Shown: piece by piece, positions 49,677 to 57,896 of the stretch
How positions within the stretch are numbered: position 1 is the stretch's first letter
How the letters are laid out: each line of letters starts with the position of its first letter
Assembly (NCBI GenBank): GCA_035628915.1
Contig: DASPIW010000044.1
Location: forward strand, 79,551 to 143,550
Origin: JARBUG01 sp035628915
GTDB lineage: Bacteria; Bacillota; Sulfobacillia; Symbiobacteriales; Symbiobacteriaceae
Reading direction: 5' to 3'
Length of the DNA: 64,000 nucleotides
Made by a program: the position numbers and the translations under genes
The notes under the pieces: generated by a model
Seen by the model: only the letters and a program-made list of their open reading frames with translations
Told to the model about the DNA's origin: nothing
Databases searched by the model: none

Positions 49677-50117
49677 TCAGCGCGCGATCAGAACGGGGCA
49701 CGGGGCCGTGTGGAGCACCCGGTGGGAGACGCTGCCCAGCAGCAGCTCCTTCATGCCTCCGATGCCGCGGGAACCCATCACGATCAGTTCGTAGCCTTCC
49801 AGCCTGGCCATGTCAACAATCTCTTCAGCCGGTTCCCCGACCTGCACCTCGGTCACTACACGATCATCGGGCAGACCAAGCGCGGACACGGTCCGGCGCA
49901 GAATCGGCTCGGCAGACCGCCGAATCATGATATCCATGGGCACTTCAGGGGTCACCGTGTTGCCGTCCTCGTCGGTAAAGAAATACGAGCGCGGCACGTG
50001 GGCCACGTGCAGGACAGCAACCTGGGCTTCGGGCCGGTCGGCAATCAGATCGCCCAGGACCCGCGCGGCATGGATGCTGCTGTCACTGCCGTCCGTCGCA
50101 AGAAGGACCTTCTTCAT
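49677..50117 (-). CDS. Universal stress protein UspA family
   Basis: 146 residues from the ATG at 50117. ATP-binding Usp: V-L-L-A-T-D-G-S-D-S-S at the start and G-S-R-G-I-G-G-(9)-G-S-V-S-H at the end, the nucleotide-binding signature. Cytoplasmic stress-linked protein of unspecified action. Monocistronic with its own terminator. Confidence 0.92.
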   Translation of the reverse strand: MKKVLLATDGSDSSIHAARVLGDLIADRPEAQVAVLHVAHVPRSYFFTDEDGNTVTPEVPMDIMIRRSAEPILRRTVSALGLPDDRVVTEVQVGEPAEEIVDMARLEGYELIVMGSRGIGGMKELLLGSVSHRVLHTAPCPVLIAR

Positions 50118-50252
50118 CGTACTCGCCCCCCCAGACCAGGGTCTGCCTTGTGCTTTTATCGTAACGAAACTGGCGGTAGACCCACCATCCACCGTACGCC
50201 CGATTTACGGTAGACTTTTTGAGCAGCTTCGCCGCAATTGGTACCGCGAAAC

Positions 50253-50284
50253 AAAACCACCCGAGGAACATCGGGTGGTTTTTG
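50253..50284 (-). terminator. Intrinsic terminator
   Basis: Stem AAAACCACCCGA/TCGGGTGGTTTT, followed by TTGTTTC on the minus strand, 13 bases past the response regulator stop. Confidence 0.85.
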
Positions 50285-50296
50285 CGCGCGCTAGAT

Positions 50297-50941
50297 CTAG
50301 GGATCGCCGGCGAGACCCTCGCGGATGGCGTAGCCCACGGCTTCGGAGCGGTTGCGCAGATGCAGCTTCTCGAGGATATGCCGCATGTGGTTCTTCACCG
50401 TGCTCTCCGCTACGTACAGCTTCGCCGCGATCTCCTTATAGGTCAGGCCGGTGCTGGCCAGCCGCAGCACTTCCACTTCGCGCGGAGAAAGCTGCTGGCC
50501 TTCTTCCTTGCCAGCGGTCCCAGTGCGGGGCATCCGGAATTCCTTCAGCATCTTCGCCGCCATGACCGAAGAGATGGGCGCTTCGCCGGCAGCAGCCGAC
50601 TTGAGGGAAGCAACCAGTTCCTCCGGTCCCAGGCTCTTGAGCAGGTATCCGTCGGCCCCCGCCTTGATCGCTTCAAACAGGTCCTTGTCGATCTCGGATA
50701 CGGTCAAAATGACGACCTTCAGATCCGAGTAGGCGGCCTTCAGCTTCTTGGTGGCTTCGACGCCATCAAGAACCGGCATGTTGATGTCCATCAGCACCAG
50801 ATCGGGCTTCAGCTTGGGCACCAACTCCAGGGCTTCTTGTCCGTTGTTAGCTTCTCCAACCACTTCGACGTCACTGCTGGTCAGGATGCTTAGTACGCCC
50901 TTGCGTAGCATAAGATGATCGTCAACAATCAAGACTTTCAT
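50297..50941 (-). CDS. NarL/FixJ-family response regulator
   Basis: 214 residues: receiver domain with phospho-acceptor Asp52 (L-M-D-I-N-M-P) and a LuxR helix-turn-helix (L-S-P-R-E-V-E-V-L-R-L-A, T-V-K-N-H-M-R-H). No cognate kinase is adjacent, so it is an orphan regulator in this window. AGGAGGGCGCC before the ATG. Confidence 0.9.
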   Translation of the reverse strand: MKVLIVDDHLMLRKGVLSILTSSDVEVVGEANNGQEALELVPKLKPDLVLMDINMPVLDGVEATKKLKAAYSDLKVVILTVSEIDKDLFEAIKAGADGYLLKSLGPEELVASLKSAAAGEAPISSVMAAKMLKEFRMPRTGTAGKEEGQQLSPREVEVLRLASTGLTYKEIAAKLYVAESTVKNHMRHILEKLHLRNRSEAVGYAIREGLAGDP

Positions 50942-51112
50942 GGCACGGGCGCCCTCCTTTCCCTCTTAGTTTCACTGTACCATGGTTTAAAGGTCTAGGA
51001 CAATCGGCTCCGTGCCCTAACGGTTAGACCTTTCCACCGTTTCCGCATCGTCGAACGTCGGGCAGCCCTCCACGATACGAAAGTCTCCACGACTCCCTAT
51101 AATAATAGCAAA

Positions 51113-51140
51113 TTACGGCGCTGATACAAACAGCGCCGTA
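51113..51140 (-). terminator. Intrinsic terminator
   Basis: Eleven-pair stem TACGGCGCTG...CAGCGCCGTA, followed by ATTTGCTATTATT on the minus strand; nine bases past the methyltransferase stop. Confidence 0.8.
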
Positions 51141-51148
51141 GAAAAGTA

Positions 51149-51889
51149 TTAGCGATTTCTCTCTCCTTCTATCACAATGCGCGTCGATCCGGGTAAAAGT
51201 GCCCGCCGATCGAATCCTCCGAAAGTGGTTGCCGAGAATCCGCACGATTCCAGAAGGAGCATCAGCTCGCCGGGCGTGACATAACGGGTATGGGTTGTGG
51301 CATATTGGGACTTGATCGCTGTGCCGTCCTGGTCAAGCCAGTGGCACTCGATCAGTTCACTGGCGACCTGCCGGGCGCCGTCATACGTTCGGTGGCGCCG
51401 GACAAGGGCGATGCGATCTCCCTGCTTGCGCAGTTGGGGTTCGACAGCGTCCGCTTTTCCGGGTTCCATCAGGGGAACGTCAAGCACAAGCTTGGCACCT
51501 ACCTGCATGGCCGAGCGGATGGCGTTGAGGCACGCGCGCTGCTCTTCAATTGTGAGCAATTGGAGCAGGCCTCCGCCGGGAATCATTACTATTGGATGCT
51601 TACTGTCGCTGACAAAATGCGTAGCGTCGCCCCGGATAAACATTGCCCTGGTCGCGCCGGCCTGTGCGGCCTTCCTTTTCGCCAGCTCAATGGTGCCAGC
51701 ATCGCCATCGAGTCCTATTACCGGGATCCCCTGCCTGGCGATGGGAATGGCAACGCGGCCGGTTCCGCACATCAGCACGAGTACAGTTCCCCCGCAATGC
51801 CGGGCATACTGGCTGTAGAAGTCGGTTTCCCCCGGACTGCCTGTATCGAGGATTTCAAGCAGGTCGGGGGCAATTGCGTTTCGCAGCAT
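51149..51889 (-). CDS. Class I SAM-dependent methyltransferase
   Basis: 246 residues. SAM motif I V-L-V-L-M-C-G-T-G-R-V-A-I-P, acidic G-L-D-G-D after strand 2, and V-M-I-P-G-G-G-L-L-Q-L-L as motif IV. Similar to small-molecule methyltransferases, substrate unknown. GGGGAGGG precedes the ATG. Contains somewhat fewer GC third positions than its neighbours. Confidence 0.85.
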   Translation of the reverse strand: MLRNAIAPDLLEILDTGSPGETDFYSQYARHCGGTVLVLMCGTGRVAIPIARQGIPVIGLDGDAGTIELAKRKAAQAGATRAMFIRGDATHFVSDSKHPIVMIPGGGLLQLLTIEEQRACLNAIRSAMQVGAKLVLDVPLMEPGKADAVEPQLRKQGDRIALVRRHRTYDGARQVASELIECHWLDQDGTAIKSQYATTHTRYVTPGELMLLLESCGFSATTFGGFDRRALLPGSTRIVIEGERNR

Positions 51890-52015
51890 GGCGCCGTCCC
51901 TCCCCGTCGTCGGTAACGGCTTCCTTCGCCGAATGAATTGACAGATCCTTCCACTTCGAGTGTTTTATCTGGTAGGGCATCTGCGGCCAGCCGGACACGG
52001 AAAGGTGGGGCGATC

Positions 52016-52198
52016 GTGTACACGGAGTTGAGCTTGAAGCTGCTCAGTGGGCGGTCCATGGCAATCCGGGTAGACCCGCCCTTCGACTTCGATGACCTGG
52101 AGTTCGTGCCAGGCATCCGGGCGGTGTCATTGGGGAATGTGACGGTGTTGTATGAGGGCCTCGTGTACGATGTCCGGCCGTCGGGACGTGTGGAATGA
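52016..52198 (+). CDS. Small hypothetical protein
   Basis: Sixty residues from a GTG eight bases after AAAGGTGGGG. Sequence looks folded (L-S-L-K-L-L-S-G-R, D-P-P-F-D-F-D-D-L-E-F-V-P-G, V-T-V-L-Y-E-G-L-V-Y). The longer open frame to 51938 lacks a ribosome site. No family recognised. Confidence 0.5.
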   Translation: MYTELSLKLLSGRSMAIRVDPPFDFDDLEFVPGIRAVSLGNVTVLYEGLVYDVRPSGRVE

Positions 52199-52199
52199 G

Positions 52200-52520
52200 G
52201 TAGACGTCGAGATGGCGGGATGTCGGGTTGCGGTGGTGTGTCCGGTACCCGCCTTCGTCGGGGGCAGCGGCATTCCGTTGGCTCCCCTGAGCCGCCGCCA
52301 ACAGGCAGTAAGCCCTCGGTCGGGTGCCGCCGTCGGAACCGGCATCAAGCACTCAGTTAAGGGACGCACCGCCGACGGCGGCTCAGCACGCGGGTAGCGG
52401 GGCTAACTGCCTGTAGGCGCCGGTTCGGAACGTCGCCGTACGGAACGCCGCTGCCCCCGCCGTCGTGTCCGGTCCACGCCAGCATGTCCGGCCCCCGCCA
52501 TCCCGCCTTTCTCGCTCACA
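52200..52520. repeat. Long imperfect inverted repeat in a gene-free region
   Basis: Segments 52259-52277 and 52441-52459 are inverted copies (18 of 19), as are 52298-52316 and 52399-52417. Together arms of about 100-130 bases face each other around a centre near 52358. No convincing gene is inside; the whole stretch from 52199 to 52555 is otherwise empty. Confidence 0.6.
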
Positions 52521-52555
52521 TACTTCCTCCGGGCCGACATCGTCCGTGCCCCTCA

Positions 52556-52594
52556 ACAAAAACCGCCACACGGGTTCCCCTGTGGCGGTTTTTC
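52556..52594 (-). terminator. Intrinsic terminator after ubiX
   Basis: Twelve-pair stem AAAACCGCCACA/TGTGGCGGTTTT with T-run on both sides; on the minus strand ends TTTTTGTTG. Confidence 0.9.
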
Positions 52595-52605
52595 ATCTCT
52601 ACTTG

Positions 52606-53163
52606 TTAGAGGCCGGTCCAGCGCTTAAAGAGGTTGCCTTCCAGGCCAAACTGATCGAGTACCTTGCCGACGGTCTGGTTGATGATGTCGTCGATACTCT
52701 GCGGTTTGTGATAGAAGGCGGGCATGGGGGGCAGAATGACTGCGCCCAATTCCGCTGCTGCGGTCATGAGGCGCAGGTGGCCCAGGTGGAGTGGGGTTTC
52801 CCGGACGACCAGGACCAGCTTGCGCCGTTCCTTCAAGGTCACGTCCGCAGCCCGGGTCAGCAGGTTGTCGTTGTAGCTGTTGGCCACGCCGGAGAGGGTT
52901 TTGATCGAACACGGAGCCACGACCATGCCGTCCGTCTGGAACGAACCGCTGGAAATGGCCGCCGCCACATCATGCACCGCGTAGACGTGGTCAGCAAGGG
53001 CAAGCACATCATCGACCCGATAGGCGGTCTCGTACTCAATCGTCTCCCCCGCCTTCTCACTCAGGACCAGATGCGTCTCCGCCCCGAGCCGGCGGAGCAC
53101 CTCCAGCAGGCGCACGCCGTAAATGGCGCCGGACGCGCCGCTGATGCCGACTACGATGCGCAT
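52606..53163 (-). CDS. ubiX: Flavin prenyltransferase UbiX
   Basis: 185 residues. UbiX/Pad1 family: joins dimethylallyl phosphate to FMN to make prenylated FMN, cofactor of UbiD decarboxylases. Hallmarks G-I-S-G-A-S-G-A-I-Y-G at the start, P-C-S-I-K-T-L-S-G-V-A, and R-E-T-P-L-H-L-G-H-L. ATG shares one base with the stop of the preceding gene (TAATG), so the two are coupled. No ubiD is in this window. Confidence 0.93.
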   Translation of the reverse strand: MRIVVGISGASGAIYGVRLLEVLRRLGAETHLVLSEKAGETIEYETAYRVDDVLALADHVYAVHDVAAAISSGSFQTDGMVVAPCSIKTLSGVANSYNDNLLTRAADVTLKERRKLVLVVRETPLHLGHLRLMTAAAELGAVILPPMPAFYHKPQSIDDIINQTVGKVLDQFGLEGNLFKRWTGL

Positions 53164-53657
53164 TACCCTTCCTCCGTCGTTGCCAGGGCGTACAGCTCAT
53201 CGAGCAGGGCGCCGATGACCTGCACGAAGTCGTCGTGCATCATCCGGTAGCGGTAGCCGATGCCGCCCGTCACGGTCACGAACGATTCCAGGTCGTCCAG
53301 CACCTCCGTGATCTCCACCCGCAGGGCAGCCTCCTGGGTCATCACCTGCATCTCCGGCCGGACGACGGTTGCCCTGCCCTTGACGTAGTACAGCGTATCC
53401 GGCCCAGCGATCTGCAGCGTGACCTGCCCGGACCGCACGACGTTCTGCAGCGAACGCGATGAGCCCCCGAGGGCCACCCAGACCACATCGGGCCGGACAG
53501 CCACACAGCCTGGCGCCATCGCAGCGTGGGGCCAGCCGGCTTCATCAACGGTCAGGACAGCAAGGCCAAGGCCACCCGGGCGGTACAGACTCCCCTTCTC
53601 CAGCTTCTGCAGCAGCTCCGGCGGCATGCGGTTACCCAAATGCTTGGACACAGTCAC
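53163..53657 (-). CDS. Pyridoxamine phosphate oxidase-like flavin-binding protein
   Basis: 164 residues with a split-barrel flavin fold: L-A-V-L-T-V-D-E-A-G-W-P-H at 33, V-V-W-V-A-L-G-G-S-S-R-S-L, V-T-L-Q-I. Coupled to ubiX, suggesting a flavin-linked role (for example delivering reduced FMN), though this is inference. A repeat sits immediately upstream. Confidence 0.65.
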   Translation of the reverse strand: MTVSKHLGNRMPPELLQKLEKGSLYRPGGLGLAVLTVDEAGWPHAAMAPGCVAVRPDVVWVALGGSSRSLQNVVRSGQVTLQIAGPDTLYYVKGRATVVRPEMQVMTQEAALRVEITEVLDDLESFVTVTGGIGYRYRMMHDDFVQVIGALLDELYALATTEEG

Positions 53658-53664
53658 TCCCCCG

Positions 53665-53743
53665 CTCGTTTCGTCAGGCTCGAACCGTTTCCGTCGGCCA
53701 GGAGTTACGGACGGAAACGGTCCGACCCTTCCTTCAACTCCTT
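53665..53743. repeat. Third copy of the 76-bp palindromic repeat
   Basis: Matches the tandem copies at 39303-39456 except in the loop (GGAGTTACGG against GCCATTAGGG). It ends at the stop codon of the response regulator and may act as its terminator: a stem without a T-run. Confidence 0.85.
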
Positions 53744-54437
53744 ACAGGTCGTCCAGTGATACGAGCCCGGTCTTGATGGCGAACTTGGTCAACTCTACGG
53801 CGTCATGCAGGTCCAGCTTTTCCATCAAGTTGGCCCGATGCGCCTGCACCGTCTTGATGGAGATATACAGCTTCTCACCGATCTGTTGGTTGGTGAGTCC
53901 GCGGGCGATCAGGGTCAGGACTTCCCGTTCCCGCTCGGTCAGCTGGTCCAGCTGCGGATTCGCCCCCTCAGTACGGACCGGCGGTGCCGCAGCAGGCGCC
54001 GCCGCGTGGCCGCCCTGGCCGAGGTTCTCCATCACCGTTCTGGCAATATCGGGATGCAAAATGACCTGGCCGGAAACGACCGCCTTCAATGCGGAGACCA
54101 GTTCCTGGGCAGCCGCCCGTTTCAGCACGTACCCGGCCGCGCCCGCCTTTAAGATCGGCAGTACATATTCTTCGCTGTCGTACATCGACAGAATCAGAAT
54201 CGGCAGGTCCGGATGCCGCCGCTTCAGTTCGGTCGTCGCCTCAATCCCGTTCATGCGCGGCATGGCAATATCCATCAAGACGGCGTCGGGCATCAGCTGC
54301 TCGACCATCTCCAGCGCCTCGATACCGTCCTGCGCCTCGCCCACCACGTCCACCTCGCCGCTGGCGGACAGCAGGTACCGGATCCCTTCCCGCAAAATGG
54401 CATGATCGTCTACCAGCAGTACACGAATGTTAGCCAC
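53742..54437 (-). CDS. NarL/FixJ-family response regulator
   Basis: 231 residues. Receiver with Asp56 (V-L-M-D-I-A-M-P), an Ala/Pro linker, LuxR-type helix-turn-helix (L-T-E-R-E-R-E-V-L, T-V-Q-A-H-R-A-N-L). Overlaps its kinase gene by eight bases, so the pair is coupled. Similar in type to LiaR/DegU-like regulators. Signal unknown. Confidence 0.92.
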   Translation of the reverse strand: MANIRVLLVDDHAILREGIRYLLSASGEVDVVGEAQDGIEALEMVEQLMPDAVLMDIAMPRMNGIEATTELKRRHPDLPILILSMYDSEEYVLPILKAGAAGYVLKRAAAQELVSALKAVVSGQVILHPDIARTVMENLGQGGHAAAPAAAPPVRTEGANPQLDQLTEREREVLTLIARGLTNQQIGEKLYISIKTVQAHRANLMEKLDLHDAVELTKFAIKTGLVSLDDL

Positions 54438-55470
54438 CGGCTTCCCTCCCCCTCACTCGATCCGGCACGGCCACCCTCACCGTCGTTCCACGGCCCGGGG
54501 CGGAATCAATCTGTACGGAGCCCCCCACCAGGGCTGCCCGCTCCTGCATCCCGAACAGGCCGAGGCCGCGGTCCTTTTGATCCTTGCTGATGATCTGCAC
54601 CGGATGAAACCCACGCCCGTCGTCCTGCACTTCCGCCCGGATCAGCCCGGGCTCCCTGCGGAGCAATATCGAAACCCGTCTGGCCTGCGCATGCTTGACG
54701 GTGTTGGTCACCGCCTCCTGCACAATCCGAAACAGGGCCGTCTCCAGTTCCTCCGGGAGCCGTGCATCAAGGCCCGACGCCTGGAATTCGACCTGCAGCC
54801 CACGCGGCACCACCCGCTGGTTGGCAAACCAGCGTAGGGCGGGTACCAACCCCAGATCATCCAGCACCGACGGCCGCAAGTCGAACATCAGCCGCCGGGT
54901 CTCGTCCAGCGTGCGTTGGGCGATCTCCTTGGTCAGCCGGATGCGGCCTGCCAGCTCGTCGCCGGGGTCGGTCAGCTGCTTTTCGATGACGTCCAAATTG
55001 ACCATAATCGTGGTCAGCGACTGGCTCGTTTCGTCGTGCAGTTCCCGTGCGATGCGCTTCCGCTCCTCTTCCATGGCCCGCAGGATCTGGGCGGCGACCG
55101 CCTGCCGGTGCTCGGCCAGCCGGTCGAGCATCAAGTTGGCAATTTCGATCACCCGGGCGATTTCAGGATCGCCCGCCACGCCCGGCGCCCGGGCGGAAAA
55201 GTCGCCGCGGCGTACCCGGTCCAGCGTGATCTGCAGCGAAAACATGGGCCGGAAGGCCAGGCGCAAAATGCCGTAGTTTACGCCCAGGGAGATTGCCAGC
55301 CCGGCCAGGATAAAGGCTGCCGCAACGGCCGGCTGGGGGGCGTGGCCCGCCCACAGGCGTGCGGCAAGCGTCACCGTCACCACCGTGCCAACGACCACGA
55401 TTGCGGCGTTAGCCACCAGAACCTTGATGAAAATGCTGGTCCGGTTGTGCAGGCTCGTCAACCAGCGCAT
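54430..55470 (-). CDS. Sensor histidine kinase (NarX/HPK7 type)
   Basis: 346 residues. Two membrane helices (about 14-38, 50-70) with a short outer loop, a HAMP-like linker, then HisKA_3 with phospho-acceptor His145 (A-R-E-L-H-D-E-T-S-Q-S-L) and HATPase (N-T-V-K-H-A, D-D-G-R-G-F, G-L-F-G-M-Q-E-R). Partner of the regulator at 53742. It directly follows an osmC gene (zero to one base), suggesting a redox or envelope stress theme. Confidence 0.92.
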   Translation of the reverse strand: MRWLTSLHNRTSIFIKVLVANAAIVVVGTVVTVTLAARLWAGHAPQPAVAAAFILAGLAISLGVNYGILRLAFRPMFSLQITLDRVRRGDFSARAPGVAGDPEIARVIEIANLMLDRLAEHRQAVAAQILRAMEEERKRIARELHDETSQSLTTIMVNLDVIEKQLTDPGDELAGRIRLTKEIAQRTLDETRRLMFDLRPSVLDDLGLVPALRWFANQRVVPRGLQVEFQASGLDARLPEELETALFRIVQEAVTNTVKHAQARRVSILLRREPGLIRAEVQDDGRGFHPVQIISKDQKDRGLGLFGMQERAALVGGSVQIDSAPGRGTTVRVAVPDRVRGREAGG

Positions 55471-55890
55471 CTAGACCTCCACGATTTCAAAGGCGTACTC
55501 CGTTTTGGCTGTCTTGTTGACCATGTGCAGGACGCCGCAGTACTTCTCCTCAATGTAGTCAAGCGCCTTCGTGACCTTTCCGGGATCAATGCCTTTTCCG
55601 TAAAGCCGGTAGCGGGTAATCACGTGCGTGAAGACCATCGGGTCGACTTCGGCCTGTTCGGCTTCCACGCTGATTTCAATTCTCTCCACCTGCTGGCGCA
55701 TCTTCTTCATGAGTGTGACCAGATTCGTGCCGGCGCAAGCGCCGACCCCCAGGCAGACCAACTCTTTGGCTCGGGCGCCTACGGGGTTGCCGTCCCCATC
55801 GACCCCGACCTGCAGATGCTTTCCTGAGCCAGTTGTTGCGTCAAATGCAAAGCCGTTGCCGGTCCAGGTCAGGTCCACCTTGTGGGCCAT
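55471..55890 (-). CDS. OsmC/Ohr family protein
   Basis: 139 residues. Thiol peroxidase-like OsmC fold with two Cys that could form the reactive pair, Cys52 in G-V-G-A-C-A-G-T-N and Cys118 in E-K-Y-C-G-V-L. It removes organic or lipid hydroperoxides in the best studied members. Ends one base before the kinase start, so is in the same operon. AT-rich region upstream (55891-55960) probably holds the promoter. Confidence 0.88.
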   Translation of the reverse strand: MAHKVDLTWTGNGFAFDATTGSGKHLQVGVDGDGNPVGARAKELVCLGVGACAGTNLVTLMKKMRQQVERIEISVEAEQAEVDPMVFTHVITRYRLYGKGIDPGKVTKALDYIEEKYCGVLHMVNKTAKTEYAFEIVEV

Positions 55891-56049
55891 GATACATCCC
55901 CTCAGTCAGATTATTGATAATGAGTATAACTTCGACTTGCACCAGTGTCATCCCTTTAGCTTACCTAGCCTTTCGACGTAAGGCCCGCACCGTCCGGTAT
56001 GGACGGCAATGAAGGAAGCATGCCCGCCGCAGGGCGACGGGCATGCACG

Positions 56050-56319
56050 CTACACGCAGCCGGTGCAGATGCCGGGATATGTCCCGATGAGCGGATTGTA
56101 CCCGGGAAAGCCCGTCAGGGGGCCGAAGCCCGGAAAAGGCGTGACCGCACCGAAAGCAGGGTTGTAAGGCCCGAACCCGGGGAAGGGAGGAATCGCCCCG
56201 AACGTTCCAAAGGCCGGACCCCAGCCCGGGAACCCCGTCAGGCAGCCGGGGCAGGCAAAGGGCCCGCCCACGGGCGGCAAGGCACCATATGCGCCGTAGT
56301 TCACGGAAGTCACCTCCAT
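56050..56319 (-). CDS. Gly/Pro/Phe-rich repeat protein
   Basis: 89 residues after GGAGGAGG. Built of repeats of the form P-F-P-G-F-G-P and N-P-A-F-G-A, with Cys pairs C-P-G-C (about 24-27) and C-T-G-C near the end. No signal peptide. Composition is that of spore-coat or outer-layer structural proteins; I cannot assign a family, so this is a guess. A terminator for it is not obvious. Confidence 0.6.
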   Translation of the reverse strand: MEVTSVNYGAYGALPPVGGPFACPGCLTGFPGWGPAFGTFGAIPPFPGFGPYNPAFGAVTPFPGFGPLTGFPGYNPLIGTYPGICTGCV

Positions 56320-56385
56320 AGAGGGCCTCCTCCAACTTACGTCTCCCCGCAGGGCAATGTGAAACCCCGCTGCCCGTAGCGGCAA

Positions 56386-56420
56386 AAAGCCGTCCCCCGC
56401 TGCCGGAGGACGGCGTTTCA
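56386..56420 (-). terminator. Intrinsic terminator after the subtilisin
   Basis: GCCGTCC...GGACGGC stem, followed on the minus strand by TTTTTGCC, about 22 bases past the stop. Confidence 0.8.
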
Positions 56421-56441
56421 ACGTCTGACGCAAACGGGACG

Positions 56442-57680
56442 CTAGTTGTTCCAGAGCGATTGGGTGTTACTCTGTACCTGCGGCAGGCCGTACCCGGCGG
56501 CAATGTCGTATCCGGCGCCGGCATTGTTGATCTGTTCGGCCCGGGTGATGTCATGCGATTTCGCCGCGTTGACCAGCCAGCCGCGGGTCTGGGCGGCACC
56601 GCCCTGCCACATCTTGGCGGCCAGGCCGGAAATGTGGGGCGTTGCCATGGACGTGCCGCTCATGTACTCATAGCCGCCGCTCCTGGACGTGGAGAGGACG
56701 CTCCGGCCGGGGCCGGCGACTTCCACTTCACGGTCGGTAATGCTGTTGTCGTTCCCGTCGGTGATGCCGCGGCTGGAGTAATATGAGACAACCTCGTCCG
56801 GATTGAGCGATGCCACCGCGACGGCTTCCTTGAAGCCGCCGGGATAGCCGATGGTGTTGGCGTTCGGCCCGCTGTTGCCGGCCGCGGCAACCACCAATAC
56901 GCCCCGGCCTGCGGCATACCGGATGGCATCCAGCTCAAGCGACGACGGCGAAGAGGAACCGAGGGACATGGAGATGATGTTGGCACCGTGGTCGGCCGCC
57001 CAGGTGATCGCACGGGCAACATCGTCGGCGTAGCCGCGGCCCTGGCTGTTCAGGACCCGGTAGCTGTAAATATCGGCGCCCGGGGCCACGCCGAAGATAC
57101 CCTTGCCGTCCGTGCCACCGGCGGCTGCGACGGTGCCGGTCACATGGGTACCGTGGCCATGGCCGTCGGTGCACTGGCCCTGAATCATGTTCGAAGCCCT
57201 GTCTGCGAAATCAACGCAGTCTGTGATGATGTAGCTGCCGTCCGCCCGGTAGAAATCCGGGTGTGTCACGGATCCGGTATCCAGAACCGCCACGGTCACG
57301 CCGCTGCCGCCGCTGACGCCGGCAGGGGCAAGGCCGGGATTGCCGTAGATCATCTTGATGCCATAGGGAACCTGAGTGGTGGGAAGCGTCCGCCCGCCGC
57401 CGGGTTTGCCCTTGCCGGAAGGCGGAGCCGAAACGAACCTGACCGGCACAATCTCGTAGGCGACGCCCTTGTCGCCGAGGTCCTTGAGCTTGGCGCTGCT
57501 GATATGGGCCGATACCTTGCCGTTGCCGAAGCTGTGGCGAACGACAACGCCGTGCCGCGCGGCATCGTCAGCCGAGAGTGCGATGCGATGTCCCGCATCG
57601 TCGGGTGGGCTGGCCGAGACCCCCACGGCCACGCTGGCAAGCAAAAGGACGACTGAGAGACCTGCAAACCACTTGCGCAC
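56442..57680 (-). CDS. Secreted subtilisin-like serine protease (S8)
   Basis: 412 residues, GTG start after AGGGAGG. Signal peptide (1-23), a propeptide (25-85) like inhibitor I9, then the S8 domain with Asp134 (A-V-L-D-T-G-S), His176 (H-G-H-G-T-H-V), oxyanion Asn in A-A-G-N-S-G and Ser344 (G-T-S-M-A-T-P). Thermostable-alkaline subtilisin relative by its sequence blocks. Secreted for protein degradation. One of two S8 genes in the window. Confidence 0.95.
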   Translation of the reverse strand: MRKWFAGLSVVLLLASVAVGVSASPPDDAGHRIALSADDAARHGVVVRHSFGNGKVSAHISSAKLKDLGDKGVAYEIVPVRFVSAPPSGKGKPGGGRTLPTTQVPYGIKMIYGNPGLAPAGVSGGSGVTVAVLDTGSVTHPDFYRADGSYIITDCVDFADRASNMIQGQCTDGHGHGTHVTGTVAAAGGTDGKGIFGVAPGADIYSYRVLNSQGRGYADDVARAITWAADHGANIISMSLGSSSPSSLELDAIRYAAGRGVLVVAAAGNSGPNANTIGYPGGFKEAVAVASLNPDEVVSYYSSRGITDGNDNSITDREVEVAGPGRSVLSTSRSGGYEYMSGTSMATPHISGLAAKMWQGGAAQTRGWLVNAAKSHDITRAEQINNAGAGYDIAAGYGLPQVQSNTQSLWNN

Positions 57681-57860
57681 GAACTCTTCCTCCCTCCTGC
57701 AGATAACAGAAACAGGGGGCCGAGCCCCCCGCCTCATGTGTTCATTTTACAATCAAAGGAATTGGAGGGGAAATAGGCCTGGAGTCCTATCAGTCCCAGG
57801 ACCATTGTCACGTTATTGTTATAATACTCGCACGACGGACAGTACGCTCCGCGGATTGTC

Positions 57861-57893
57861 AGGCCCCCGCCGATTCTCACACGGCGGGGGCCC
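57861..57893 (-). terminator. Hairpin terminator
   Basis: Eleven-pair GC stem just past the M16 stop, without a T-run. Confidence 0.55.
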
Positions 57894-57896
57894 ATG

